Notes: a model not told the origin generated them from the letters alone. A DNA stretch of 64,000 nucleotides from Alteromonas abrolhosensis (GCF_001953635.1 NZ_MEJH01000005.1:248001-312000), one strand, 5' to 3'; positions 1 through 9,786 are shown, counted from the stretch's first letter. A program made the numbers and translations.

Positions 1-103
1 GGATGACTTACCAACTATGAGACACAGCATCTTAGGCTATCTATTTAGCGACTTTAAAAAATATTCGGTTGCCGAACAAAGCGAAGATATTCAGGAGAAT
101 TCT

Positions 104-3100
104 ATGTTTACTAAAAAAAGAGTAGTGCGCGCAGCGTTGCTCATAGTAGGCGCTTATACACTAGCTGGTTGTGGAGGCTCGGGCGTTGAGTCGGGCACAA
201 ATGACCTGTTAACCTGTGAGGTTCCTAACGTGCCTAACGCAGCAGGTACAGCTTGTGAACCACCACCACCCATTCAATGCGATGCGCCGCTTGTCCCTAA
301 TGAAGCAAATGACGCATGTGAGGCTGGTGCAGATCCTAATTTACCTGCTCCAGTATTCACCCCCTCAGCTAATCAAGCTGTGTTGTACTATAACCGTGCG
401 GCAGTGGATGCGGATAATTCAAGCAACGATGCGGCTTATGAAGGCTGGAGACTACATACTTGGAACAATGATGCATGTGATGCTTATGCCGATGCAGACA
501 CGGATTGGGCAAACGGGCGTATTCACAGCGGCATCGATCCAAACTACGGTGCATATTGGATTTTAGAGCTCAAAGAAGGGTACGGTAGCTGTCATAACTT
601 TATCATTCACAAAGGCACCGATGACGCCGGTAAAGAAATGGGGGGCGGTGATTTCAAAGGTTCGCTGGTACAAGACGATGAAACCTTTGTACGCATGAAC
701 TTTACCCTTTCTGGTGAGCCAACAATATTTGAGTTCCCCATAATGTCGCTTGGTCCTCAGCCTGTGGATATAGAGGGCTTTGGTGCACATTGGTTAGACG
801 CCAACACCATTTTATGGGACGTACCTGAAACGGTTTCAGAGGTAAAGCTTCACTATTCAGCGCAGGCTGATTTAGAGAGCACACTTGATGAGGGGATCAA
901 CGGTACTCAAGTAACCTTAATGAGTACAACGCTTACCGAGGAGCAATCTACCCGCGCGCCGCATTTATCTTCTATGCAAGCATGGGAAGGTGACTGGTCG
1001 GTAGAAGATTCCAAAACGGTATTGACGACACAAGCGGTTGTTGGCGGATATGATGCTGACGGGACGCTAGTAGCAGCAACAGGTATCCAATTAGCAAATG
1101 CTATTGATGCCCTGTACACCTTGGGGGAAGACGATGCTGACGAAGCTCAACTTGGTGGAATCTACACTGACGCAGGTATAACTGCTGCACTGTGGGCACC
1201 TACTGCTTCAAATGTTGACCTTTTACTTTATAACGACAACAAGACATTAAACCAACGTATTGAAATGGTTCGTGACGATACCTCAGGTGTTTGGCGCCAT
1301 GAAGGTGATATGTCGCTTGACCGTCAGCTTTACCGTTATGAAGTTACTGTTTATCACCCGATAACGGGCAAAGTAGAGACACTGCTTGTAACAGACCCAT
1401 ATTCTGTATCACTAAGCACAAACGGCCGTTTCTCGCGCTTTGTAAATCTAGCGGATGATGATTTAAAACCTGAAGGGTGGGATTCTCACACCATCCCTAC
1501 GGTTGAAAATTACGAAGACGCAGTTATTTACGAAGGTCACATTCGTGATTTCAGTGTGCGTGATATGTCGACTTCTGAAGAAAATCGAGGTAAATACCTT
1601 GCCTTCACGGAAGAAGGCACAGCGCCGGTCGAACACCTTAAAAAGCTAGTTGAGGCAGGGCTTACCTACTTCCATATCCTTCCAGCGAATGACATCGCAA
1701 CCATTGACGAAGACCCTACTAAGACCGTTGATTTGTACGATACGGTAGGCAAATTGTGTCGCTTAAACAGCGGTGCGGCAGTGTGTGAAGAAGAAAGCGC
1801 AAACGCACTGCTAATCGATGTTTACAATTCTTATGATCCACTATCTGAAGCGGGCAAGGCACAACAGCTTACTAATGATTTGCGGAATCTAGATACGTTC
1901 AACTGGGGCTATGACCCTCATCATTTCAACGCGCCGGAAGGAAGTTATGCGTCAAGTGCAGAAGGTGTTGAACGCATAGTAGAAATGCGCGCAATGATCC
2001 AGGCGCTTCACGAGATGGGACTTCGTGTTGCATTAGACGTTGTATACAACCACACCAATGCATCGGGTGTTTTCAACAAGTCAGTTTTAGACAAAGCGGT
2101 ACCGGGCTACTATCACCGTTACGAAGTGGATACTGGTGCGATTGTTCGTGAAACATGCTGTGATGACACCGAACCTCGTAATGTCATGATGGAAAAATTC
2201 ATGAAAGACTCACTGCTTATGTGGACTGAACACTATAAGTATGACTCTTTCCGTTTCGATATTATGAGCCAAGCCACAAAAGACACCATGGTGCGCTTGC
2301 GTGATGCTGTTCATTCTATTGACGAAGACAATTACTTTTATGGGGAAGGTTGGACCAAAATAGACCGTGGTTACGAGCAGGCAAGTCAGCTGAATATGGC
2401 CGGTACAGAGATTGGTACCTATAACGACCGTATTCGTGAGGCTATTCGTCAGGGCGCTATTTTCAGACCAGAAGACGAAGGGTTATTAAGTGCTCAAGAC
2501 CGTGTGAAAATGGGCATGATAGGCACGTTGAAAGACTATGTGTTAGAAACGTCTTCAGGCAGTGCTGGTGCAACGAGTAACTTGGGTGGCTATGCTGAAG
2601 ACCCAGCAGATATCATTAACTACGTGTCAAAGCATGATAATGAAACACTATGGGATCAGTTAAACTATACGCTTCCGCAAGATATCACCCTAGAGCAGCG
2701 GGTTCGTGCACAAAACGTAGCTATGGGTATCAACCTTGTATCTCAAGGCATCCCATTCCTACAGATGGGCGGCGACATGCTTCGCTCCAAATCAATGGAT
2801 AGAAACACTTATGATGCCGGAGATTGGTTTAACTATGTGGATTTCACTTACGAGACCAATAACTGGAATGTAGGCTTACCGCTAGCACAGGACAATGAAG
2901 CCCGTTGGGAAGAAATGGGTGAGTTTATTTATAGTCCGAACCGCGCTGCGTCGATGGCAGATATCATGTTTGCCTCAGACGTGTTTGCAGAGTTGCTAAA
3001 CATTCGTATGACAAGTCCATTGTTTAGATTGACCACCGCTGAAGACATTATCGATCGAATTGGTTTCCACAATATCGGTGAGCGCCAGCAGCGAGGCCTT

Positions 3101-4435
3101 ATTGCGATGAGCATTGATGACGGCGTATCGGAAAACAGCGATGAGTCTCGTCAAGACCTAGACATGATGAATGATGCGATTATGGTGCTAGTGAATACGG
3201 GATATGAAGAGAAGTCTATCACCGTCAACACTGCAACGGGCTTTTCGCTCCATGCCACACAAATGAATTCAGTTGATGCCAAGGTACGCGGCGCTACCTT
3301 TGTTGAGGGTGAAGACGGTAACGGTACCTTTACCGTTCCTGCGCTTACCATTGCCGTGTTTGTTAAACCACAATCTGGCGCCCAAGGTTATGGTCTTTCA
3401 GCGTTTGCTACGTCCGGTGCGCCTGATGTTGTCCCTTACGGTGACACCGTTGCTTACCTTCGTGGAGACATGAATGGTTGGTCTACTAATGACGCGTTTA
3501 CGTATCAGGGTGATGGTAAATACACGGTTACTGCTGTGCTAGAAGGCGGTGTAACCTATGGGTTTAAGTTCGCGTCTGAAGATTGGAGTACGGTAAACTT
3601 TGGTGCTGCAGATGGTGAAGACGGGGCGGTAATTGCGGGTGAAGAAAAGGTACTTGCACGCACTAATACGAACTTGTCCTTTACACCTACCATCAGTGCT
3701 ACCTATCTGTTTACCGTCGATGCTACTGACAGTGAAGCACCAATCTTAACGGTAGAAAATGAAGAGCCCTATGTTGGCACACCGGTGTATCTTCGTGGTG
3801 CAATGAACGGTTGGGGTACAGATGAGGAGTTCGCGTATCAAGGCGGGCGCATTTACACTTTCGCTCGTGATATTGAGCCTGGTACTTACGAGTTTAAAGT
3901 GGCTTCTGAAGATTGGAGTACCGTGAACTTTGGTGCATTCTCAGCAGATGACGCGGATCGAAACCTGGCTCCGGGTCAAACTCTAGGTCTCGCTGCAACT
4001 AACGATAACCTCATTTTGAACATTGAAACTGCAGACCGCTATGTGTTTGTTTTCAACGTGACTGATTTAGGTGCGCCTACTATTGGTGTATTTAAAGAAG
4101 CGTTTTGGGGAGACACTCAAGTCTATATCCGTGGCGGTATGAACGGATGGGGTGCGGTAGATATGTTTGAATATCAAGGAGAAGGTGTTTACACCGCTGA
4201 CATCGAGTTGAGTGCAGGTAGCATTGAATTTAAGGTCGCCTCTGAAGACTGGTCGACGGTAAACCTGGGTAATCCTAATGACGCAGCAAGTAATGTTGTT
4301 ATTCCAGGTGAGCCTAAAATATTAGGTGCGAGTAACAACAACCTTATGATTGAAGTTTCTGAGTCAGGGCTTTATGAATTTATGGTGTCTGGACCTGATG
4401 GTAATGCGCCTACTTTAACGCTGACGAAAAAGTAA
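104..4435 (+). CDS. pulA: Pullulanase-type GH13 lipoprotein with three C-terminal repeats
   Basis: Predicted debranching enzyme that hydrolyses alpha-1,6 links of pullulan or branched glucans at the cell surface. I chose ATG 104 over an upstream in-frame ATG at 17 because AGGAG lies 6 bases before it and the protein then opens with a lipoprotein signal, LAGC with Cys23. The GH13 barrel is complete: DVVYNH (region I), FRFDIM with nucleophile Asp719, GEGW with acid Glu748, and KHDNE with Asp845. The N-terminal part has carbohydrate-binding and CBM48-like modules, as in bacterial pullulanases. After the catalytic region come three repeats of about 111 residues, each starting RGxMNGW. At 1443 aa it is longer than most family members because of these repeats. 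It opens the glucan-degradation block. Function is confident; exact specificity is inferred. Confidence 0.9.
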   Translation: MFTKKRVVRAALLIVGAYTLAGCGGSGVESGTNDLLTCEVPNVPNAAGTACEPPPPIQCDAPLVPNEANDACEAGADPNLPAPVFTPSANQAVLYYNRAAVDADNSSNDAAYEGWRLHTWNNDACDAYADADTDWANGRIHSGIDPNYGAYWILELKEGYGSCHNFIIHKGTDDAGKEMGGGDFKGSLVQDDETFVRMNFTLSGEPTIFEFPIMSLGPQPVDIEGFGAHWLDANTILWDVPETVSEVKLHYSAQADLESTLDEGINGTQVTLMSTTLTEEQSTRAPHLSSMQAWEGDWSVEDSKTVLTTQAVVGGYDADGTLVAATGIQLANAIDALYTLGEDDADEAQLGGIYTDAGITAALWAPTASNVDLLLYNDNKTLNQRIEMVRDDTSGVWRHEGDMSLDRQLYRYEVTVYHPITGKVETLLVTDPYSVSLSTNGRFSRFVNLADDDLKPEGWDSHTIPTVENYEDAVIYEGHIRDFSVRDMSTSEENRGKYLAFTEEGTAPVEHLKKLVEAGLTYFHILPANDIATIDEDPTKTVDLYDTVGKLCRLNSGAAVCEEESANALLIDVYNSYDPLSEAGKAQQLTNDLRNLDTFNWGYDPHHFNAPEGSYASSAEGVERIVEMRAMIQALHEMGLRVALDVVYNHTNASGVFNKSVLDKAVPGYYHRYEVDTGAIVRETCCDDTEPRNVMMEKFMKDSLLMWTEHYKYDSFRFDIMSQATKDTMVRLRDAVHSIDEDNYFYGEGWTKIDRGYEQASQLNMAGTEIGTYNDRIREAIRQGAIFRPEDEGLLSAQDRVKMGMIGTLKDYVLETSSGSAGATSNLGGYAEDPADIINYVSKHDNETLWDQLNYTLPQDITLEQRVRAQNVAMGINLVSQGIPFLQMGGDMLRSKSMDRNTYDAGDWFNYVDFTYETNNWNVGLPLAQDNEARWEEMGEFIYSPNRAASMADIMFASDVFAELLNIRMTSPLFRLTTAEDIIDRIGFHNIGERQQRGLIAMSIDDGVSENSDESRQDLDMMNDAIMVLVNTGYEEKSITVNTATGFSLHATQMNSVDAKVRGATFVEGEDGNGTFTVPALTIAVFVKPQSGAQGYGLSAFATSGAPDVVPYGDTVAYLRGDMNGWSTNDAFTYQGDGKYTVTAVLEGGVTYGFKFASEDWSTVNFGAADGEDGAVIAGEEKVLARTNTNLSFTPTISATYLFTVDATDSEAPILTVENEEPYVGTPVYLRGAMNGWGTDEEFAYQGGRIYTFARDIEPGTYEFKVASEDWSTVNFGAFSADDADRNLAPGQTLGLAATNDNLILNIETADRYVFVFNVTDLGAPTIGVFKEAFWGDTQVYIRGGMNGWGAVDMFEYQGEGVYTADIELSAGSIEFKVASEDWSTVNLGNPNDAASNVVIPGEPKILGASNNNLMIEVSESGLYEFMVSGPDGNAPTLTLTKK
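3455..4432 (+). repeat. Three tandem ~111-residue repeats in the pullulanase C-terminus
   Basis: Repeats begin at 3455, 3788 and 4124, with spacings of 333 and 336 bp. Each starts Y(L/I)RGxMNGW and contains FK(V/F)ASEDWSTVN about 40 residues later, ending in a strand-rich segment before APxL or APTI. The MNGW motif resembles starch-binding Ig-like modules in outer-membrane glucan-binding proteins. A role in substrate binding is inferred. Confidence 0.85.
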
Positions 4436-4484
4436 ATTCGGCAGGCCTTTAATAGGCCAATTAACAAGAGCCGATAATTTAAAA

Positions 4485-4509
4485 GCCGCGTCTAGTACGC
4501 GGTTTTTTT
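4485..4509 (+). terminator. Rho-independent terminator after pullulanase
   Basis: A CCGCG/CGCGG stem with a 7-base loop is followed by seven T residues, about 50 bases past the pullulanase stop. Confidence 0.8.
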
Positions 4510-4599
4510 GTATTTGGCACATCTCTTGATTCTCTGTAATATGAACCTAATTTAAGTGGTCATACCAGAATGGTTGAGTTAATTCAAAAGGAGATGAAT

Positions 4600-5460
4600 A
4601 TGAAACGTGCACTTGTTGTCGAGGGGGGCGCAATGCGTGGAATATTTGCAGCAGGCGTGCTAGATAAATTCATGGAACATGATTACCACTCGTTCGATTT
4701 CGCGATCGGGGTTTCTGCGGGCGCAACCAATCTATCGACTTATGTTTCAAAAATGCATGGTCTGAGCAAAACCATTATTACGCAATATGCCACAAAGCGT
4801 GAGTTTTTCAGTCCTATTCGATTTATTAAAGGCGGACATATGACTGATGTCCACTGGCTATGGCACCACTGTAAAGAAGCAATGAATATTCCTTCCCCAG
4901 GAGAAAAGGGCAGTATGCCGCTATATGTAGGTATAACTAACGCAGAGTCTGGTGAGTGCGAATATGTAAAGGCTACGAAACATAATGTAGACGATTTAAT
5001 GGTAGCCTCGTGTGCGCTACCAACAGCTTATAGAGATGAGATTTCGATAAACGGTACACGATATTTAGATGGGGGCGTTGCAGACGCGATTCCTGCTATC
5101 CAAGCGTATAGAATGGGTGCACGGGACATTACGGTTATTCTTTCACAGCCATTGGGTTTTACCAAGCCAGAGGTGAAGTCTGTGTGGCTAATGCAAAAAA
5201 TGTATGGGAATCAGCCGGCAATACTGAAAAAAATGCTACAACGTGCTGCTATCTATAACGAAACGCTAAACTTTCTTAAAAATCCCCCTGAGGATTGTAA
5301 CATCAGAGTAATAGCACCTGATGAGGCCTTTTGCGTTAAACGATTGACGATGGATAAGAAGAAGTTGTTGCGCGGTTATGGTCAGGGGAGGCGGATGGCA
5401 CGTCGCTACCTCAAGCTTACCGATCAAATTAACAGTAGAGAGAAGCGAAAGACGGCATAG
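4600..5460 (+). CDS. Patatin-like phospholipase, YjjU type
   Basis: Predicted serine acyl hydrolase of the patatin family. The oxyanion motif EGGAMRG (residues 8-14), nucleophile elbow GVSAG with Ser39, and DGG with catalytic Asp157 are all present. At 286 aa with a short C-terminal tail it resembles the YjjU-like cytosolic subgroup. There is no signal peptide. AAGGAG sits 6 bases before ATG 4600; an in-frame ATG at 4594 and one at 4570 are less well spaced. It stands between two terminators, so it is probably monocistronic. The substrate cannot be told from sequence. Confidence 0.88.
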   Translation: MKRALVVEGGAMRGIFAAGVLDKFMEHDYHSFDFAIGVSAGATNLSTYVSKMHGLSKTIITQYATKREFFSPIRFIKGGHMTDVHWLWHHCKEAMNIPSPGEKGSMPLYVGITNAESGECEYVKATKHNVDDLMVASCALPTAYRDEISINGTRYLDGGVADAIPAIQAYRMGARDITVILSQPLGFTKPEVKSVWLMQKMYGNQPAILKKMLQRAAIYNETLNFLKNPPEDCNIRVIAPDEAFCVKRLTMDKKKLLRGYGQGRRMARRYLKLTDQINSREKRKTA

Positions 5461-5523
5461 TAACCTTTTTTATGTCGACGAGTCTCATACCCTGTATGTA
5501 ATTCGCAACAAACGACAAAAATT

Positions 5524-5551
5524 GCTGGGTTTTTTGCCCGGCTTTTTTTTT
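5524..5551 (+). terminator. Terminator after patatin-like gene
   Basis: GCTGGG pairs with CCCGGC (one G-T wobble) around a T-rich loop and is followed by nine T residues. Confidence 0.75.
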
Positions 5552-6206
5552 GAGCTAAAAAACCACATCCAATTCAATGCGTTAATCTGTTTCAAATTGG
5601 CAACACTAAGTTTCTAAAACACATAATTAAGCGGAAAAATGGTCTGTAAAATGTGCTTTTTAGCTCATCAAAGACACAGAAAGTGAAGTCGTGAAATTGT
5701 TTACGAACAAATGAACTCACTAATTCTGTATTCCCAAAAAAAATCTAAATGTCTAACGTTGTGAAAATCATAGTATTTTCCGAACGGGCTAGTTGTGAAA
5801 CGTGTAAACATTGCACTAACGTGCAATATTTTCATGAATCTGGTCTGCATCTTGCTGAACAGAGGAAAACTAAATCTATTATCTTTAAGCTCGCTGGATA
5901 GTTAATAGCGACTGGTTAAGCACGTTACAGTACAAAATAGAGATCATTCCTTAAGAATGGCGAAGTGTACCGTTCACATGTTTAAACTTATAAAAGAAAT
6001 AGAAAATAAAATAAGCCAACGTTTCTAACACCGAAAGTCGCAAAAAGTAATAAAAATACGTCTATATGTCGTGCTTTTCACGATGTTTGTTGCTTTTTGT
6101 CGGAATGTTTATTAATACTTAAGGTTAGTTTTCGCTAACGTGTATAGAAGCACTTAGAATAACGTGGCAATATCGAATTCTAATAGATAAAAATGCTAAT
6201 AAAAAC
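5552..6206. other. AT-rich intergenic region without a convincing gene
   Basis: About 650 bases with no supported coding sequence. The only notable structure is an 18-bp inverted repeat at 5810-5827. The stretch directly upstream of the next gene lacks a clear Shine-Dalgarno. A 16-codon reading frame at 5978 has no ribosome site and was not called. Confidence 0.6.
5810..5827. promoter_or_regulatory. 18-bp inverted repeat, candidate regulator site
   Basis: ATTGCAC, four bases, GTGCAAT: a perfect 7-bp dyad. The inner TTGCA-N6-TGCAA has the arm length and spacing of lux-box-like sites. It lies 380 bp before the next gene, so any target is uncertain. Confidence 0.3.
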
Positions 6207-6716
6207 GTGCAAATAGCGAATCAGAAAATTTCAATTGGGTTGGTAAACCCTAAAAACCCAGTAAACGTTGCTTCTATATTGCGTGCTGCAGGCTGCTATG
6301 GCGTGGCCAGTGTTTTCTACACTGGGCAACGCTATCGATTTGCCAAAGACTTCAACGCAGATACAAAAGCATTCCATAAAGTCATTCCGACAATTGGGGT
6401 TGATAGTTTACGAGAAGTTGTTCCAGAAGGTGCATCTGTGGTTGCGGTTGAGTTAGTTGAAGGCGCAACTCCACTACCTTTGTTTGAGCATCCGGATAAT
6501 GCATTTTATTTGTTAGGCCCGGAAGATGGGAGTATTGGCGAAGACATCCTGTCTTGGTGCGATCATGTCGTCTACGTACCTACCTATGCATGTATGAATT
6601 TGGCAGCAACCGCTAACGTGTTGCTCTATGACCGTTTATCAAAGTCTGATTATGTAAGTGGTGACGCGCTTATCAGACAAAGCAGAGATACGAATAATAA
6701 ATCCAAAATTAACTAG
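6207..6716 (+). CDS. TrmH/SpoU-family RNA methyltransferase
   Basis: Predicted S-adenosylmethionine-dependent RNA 2'-O-methyltransferase with a SPOUT knot fold. The three SpoU motifs are visible: NPVNVASILRAAG near the N-terminus, LLGPEDGSI in the middle, and VPTYACMNLAATANVLLYD near the C-terminus. It is short at 169 aa, a stand-alone catalytic domain like TrmL, but the second motif reads GPED where TrmL-type enzymes usually have GxE. The start is GTG and no in-frame ATG lies upstream; no strong ribosome site is visible, so translation may be weak. The target RNA is unknown. Confidence 0.82.
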   Translation: MQIANQKISIGLVNPKNPVNVASILRAAGCYGVASVFYTGQRYRFAKDFNADTKAFHKVIPTIGVDSLREVVPEGASVVAVELVEGATPLPLFEHPDNAFYLLGPEDGSIGEDILSWCDHVVYVPTYACMNLAATANVLLYDRLSKSDYVSGDALIRQSRDTNNKSKIN

Positions 6717-6795
6717 TAAGTTCAAATAAGGCTGTCGTTGCGAACAGGAAGTTACCCACAAGCCTAAAAATAAATTAAATCAGGGGAGCTTTGCG

Positions 6796-7707
6796 TTGAA
6801 TATGAGAACAATGAACGCAGTTCGGGCGTTTAATGGCGCCGTGTCTAACAGTTTAAACCGACTACCAATCAACTTTTCAAAAGTGCTTCCTAGTCGACTC
6901 TCACTTGAAGAAAGCATTTCTAACTTCTTCTTTAGCCGTTACGAACTTGTGATTGCTAACGAAGAAAGCGAAAAGCAAGTAAGCTACAAAACTCGACACA
7001 AAGTGTATTGTGAAGAGATGAACTTCGAGCAAAAAAACGCTGCCGCGTTGGAAAAGGATAGGTTTGACGATAGAGCAATAAACTGCTTTATCAAACATCT
7101 ACCGACAGGGGAATGTGCGGGGACGATCAGGTTAGTTCTGCCAACCGAAGCTGGTCTTGCGCTTCCACTTGAAGAGAAATGTGCAGAGGTGATTAATGAT
7201 GACTCGTTACTCCCCTCTAATTTATCGCCTCAAAGTGTCTGCGAAATTTCACGTTTAGCAATACCCAGAGAATTCAGAGTACGCCAGTTTCGCTCTAAAA
7301 TATTACCTTCTCAAACGCTGGACAAAATCAAACAGAAGAAGAGTGTTCCATTCAACTTGGAGCAATTTCCATACCTTTCAATAGCGCTGTATTTGATGGC
7401 AACTAGCGTATGTCTTCACCTTAATGTCAAGCACGCATACGTTTTGATGGAGCCGAAATTAGCACGTAGGATGAAGGCTTTTGGTATCAATTTTAATTCG
7501 GTAGGTGAGGCTATTGAGTTCAACGGTAAGCGAGTTCCTTATCGAGTTTCTCCTAATGTTTTAATTTCAGAATTGGCAAAGCCTCTAAGAGGTTTTCACC
7601 AAAAGATCCACTCTGAACTTCACAGTGCTCTAAATTCAATTAGCGATGTGGCCATGCCAACGATTCAGCCTTCTCAGAAACCGTTGCGCGTAGCCAGGGC
7701 TGCATAG
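6796..7707 (+). CDS. PEP-CTERM/exosortase-associated acyltransferase-like protein
   Basis: Resembles the GNAT/LuxI-fold acyltransferases found with exosortase/PEP-CTERM systems, which are thought to make N-acyl products. Family-like features seen are RHKVYCEEMNFE near residue 75, a tract ending GTIRLV, CEISRLAIP near residue 152, a late MEPKLARRM, and an FNGKRVPYR-like end. A TTG start at 6796 sits 7 bases after AGGGGAG; ATG 6802 is the alternative. No exosortase, PEP-CTERM substrate or polysaccharide gene is in the window, so it is an orphan here. It is followed by a strong terminator. Family assignment is good; its reaction is inferred. Confidence 0.75.
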   Translation: MNMRTMNAVRAFNGAVSNSLNRLPINFSKVLPSRLSLEESISNFFFSRYELVIANEESEKQVSYKTRHKVYCEEMNFEQKNAAALEKDRFDDRAINCFIKHLPTGECAGTIRLVLPTEAGLALPLEEKCAEVINDDSLLPSNLSPQSVCEISRLAIPREFRVRQFRSKILPSQTLDKIKQKKSVPFNLEQFPYLSIALYLMATSVCLHLNVKHAYVLMEPKLARRMKAFGINFNSVGEAIEFNGKRVPYRVSPNVLISELAKPLRGFHQKIHSELHSALNSISDVAMPTIQPSQKPLRVARAA

Positions 7708-7734
7708 CGCTTTATTTGTTATTAATGATAGTGC

Positions 7735-7758
7735 GCCGCCCCAATGGGCGGCTTTTTT
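7735..7758 (+). terminator. Strong terminator after acyltransferase gene
   Basis: GCCGCCC and GGGCGGC form a perfect 7-bp stem with a 4-base loop, then six T residues. Confidence 0.9.
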
Positions 7759-7763
7759 ATGTC

Positions 7764-7777
7764 TGAATACGTATGCA
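7764..7777. promoter_or_regulatory. Candidate LacI/MalR-type operator, copy 1
   Basis: TGAATACGTATGCA is a near-perfect palindrome with the central CG typical of LacI-family sites. It lies 57 bp before the amylase start. An identical 14-mer occurs before the cyclomaltodextrinase-like gene, and a LacI-family gene ends the same locus. Confidence 0.7.
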
Positions 7778-7833
7778 TGTTTTTTAACATCCGGTTAACG
7801 CGTATCCTGTCAGCATAATTCACGTTTTTAACA

Positions 7834-9786
7834 ATGATTACCATGTCAAATTTTCAATTCCGTTTTTCTCTTAAACCTTTGTCTGTTGCTATGCTTTCAA
7901 TGGGGTTAACAGCGTGTTCAGGGCCATCAACACCGGTGAGCAATAAAAATACAGCAGGAAAAGAGGCGAGTCATACAGTGCTTAGTCAGAGCAGCGGTTC
8001 GTCAACCGTAAGTGATTCGGCTGAAAGACAAGGGAAACCAGTGGTTTATCAGGTATTCACCCGTCTTTTTGGAAATGCTAATTCAAATAATAAGCCTTGG
8101 GGCACAATTGAGCAGAATGGCGTGGGTAAATTTAGCGATTTTACTCCTACGGCACTCGAGGCTATTAAATCTTTGGGCACAAGCCACATTTGGTATACGG
8201 GTGTGCCACACCATGCCGTTATCAACGATTACACTGATTACGGTATTTCAAACGATGATCCAGATGTAGTTAAAGGGCGAGCGGGCTCTCCCTATGCAGT
8301 GAAAGATTACTATAACGTAAACCCAGACCTTGCTGATGACCCTGCAAAACGACTTGAAGAGTTCGAAGCGTTGATAGCTAGAACTCACGCTGCGGGAATG
8401 AAAGTAATTATCGATATCGTGCCTAATCATGTTGCCCGTGACTACCATTCGCTTTCTGCGCCTGAAGGCGTAAGCGATTTCGGCGCGCAAGACGACACGT
8501 CTGTTGAGTACGCCCGTGATAATAATTTCTACTATGTAGTGGGTGAAGCGTTTCAAGTGCCTACAGCTGAAAACTATCAACCTTTGGGGGGCGAAGCTCA
8601 CCCTTTAGCAGATGGTAAGTTTGATGAATTTCCAGCAAAGTGGACGGGCAATGGCGCAAGAGCCGCGAAGCCTGATATAAACGATTGGTATGAAACGGTA
8701 AAAGTGAATTATGGTGTTAAACCAGATGGTTCTTATGATTTTCCAATTTTACCTGAAGAGTACAGCGACACAAGCGTCGAAGAGCATGCCGCCTTTTGGG
8801 AAGGCAAGGACGTTCCTGATTCGTGGTACAAATTCAGAGATATTGCTCATTATTGGATTGATAAAGGCGTTGACGGTTTCCGTTACGATATGGCTGAAAT
8901 GGTTCCGGTAGAATTTTGGTCATTTCTAAATAGCAGTATTAAACAAAAAGCGCCAGATGCATTCTTGTTAGCGGAAGTCTATCAGCCAGATAAATATCGT
9001 GCGTATATAAACAAGGGTAAAATGGACTACCTCTACGATAAGGTGGGCTTTTACGACACATTAAAAACTATCATGCAGGGTAATGGAGACGTTAGCCAAC
9101 TGGTTGCTACTCATAATGAAATCAGTGATATCGCCCCGCATATGCTTCATTTCTTAGAAAATCACGATGAGCAACGTATCGCCAGCCCTGACTTCGCCGG
9201 TAGCGCCCAAAAAGGCAAGCCAGCGTTAGCAGTAAGTGCGCTTATCAGCAGTTCGCCTACGCTGTTGTATTTTGGTCAAGATGTGGGCGAAGACGGTAGC
9301 GAAGAGACAGGTTTCGGAGACCCGACGCGTACGTCAATTTTCGATTATGTAGGCGTACCTGCCCATCAGCGTTTTATGAACGAAGGTAAATTTGATGCAG
9401 GGAAATCTACCGAAGAAGAAAAAGAACTCCACAATTTCTACAAGGACATTATGGCAATTGCTGCCACTAATCCAGCCATTACAGGTAAATACCAAAGCCT
9501 TCACGCGCTGAATCTTGATGTGACAGACTCGGCCTACAGTGAGCATCAGTTTGCTTTCATTCGTGCTAAAGAAGACCATGGCTTTGTGGTAGTGGCTAAC
9601 TTCAGTGATAAGCCTACTGGACTGGTGAAACTAACCGTACCTTCTGAGGTTTTAGGGGATGATGACGAGAATATCACGCTGAAACCTCTGTTATCTCATG
9701 AAGCCTTAGCATTGGAAAAAGATGGCGTTAACTACAAAGCGTCGTTTTCAATGGAAGGGCTCGAAACTAAAGTGTTCGCCTTTTAA
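7834..9786 (+). CDS. GH13 alpha-amylase-family lipoprotein
   Basis: Predicted secreted glucan hydrolase. The N-terminus is a lipoprotein signal with GLTAC and Cys28, followed by a Ser/Thr-rich linker. All four GH13 regions are present: DIVPNH, GFRYDM with nucleophile Asp352, LLAEVYQ with acid Glu381, and ENHDEQ with Asp445. The C-terminal 90 residues form a beta-sandwich-like domain C. No large starch-binding module is visible. ATG 7834 and ATG 7843 are both possible starts; neither has a good ribosome site. The candidate operator upstream suggests maltodextrin-responsive control. Family is sure; whether it is an amylase, a maltogenic enzyme or a transferase cannot be told by eye. Confidence 0.88.
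   Translation: MITMSNFQFRFSLKPLSVAMLSMGLTACSGPSTPVSNKNTAGKEASHTVLSQSSGSSTVSDSAERQGKPVVYQVFTRLFGNANSNNKPWGTIEQNGVGKFSDFTPTALEAIKSLGTSHIWYTGVPHHAVINDYTDYGISNDDPDVVKGRAGSPYAVKDYYNVNPDLADDPAKRLEEFEALIARTHAAGMKVIIDIVPNHVARDYHSLSAPEGVSDFGAQDDTSVEYARDNNFYYVVGEAFQVPTAENYQPLGGEAHPLADGKFDEFPAKWTGNGARAAKPDINDWYETVKVNYGVKPDGSYDFPILPEEYSDTSVEEHAAFWEGKDVPDSWYKFRDIAHYWIDKGVDGFRYDMAEMVPVEFWSFLNSSIKQKAPDAFLLAEVYQPDKYRAYINKGKMDYLYDKVGFYDTLKTIMQGNGDVSQLVATHNEISDIAPHMLHFLENHDEQRIASPDFAGSAQKGKPALAVSALISSSPTLLYFGQDVGEDGSEETGFGDPTRTSIFDYVGVPAHQRFMNEGKFDAGKSTEEEKELHNFYKDIMAIAATNPAITGKYQSLHALNLDVTDSAYSEHQFAFIRAKEDHGFVVVANFSDKPTGLVKLTVPSEVLGDDDENITLKPLLSHEALALEKDGVNYKASFSMEGLETKVFAF

Noticed and set aside
5978..6028. 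A 16-codon reading frame in the large intergenic region
   Set aside because: No ribosome site and no conservation evidence; short frames are expected in AT-rich DNA.
8248..8601. Antisense 117-codon frame inside the first amylase gene
   Set aside because: It is opposite the GH13 coding frame and has no start context or motif.
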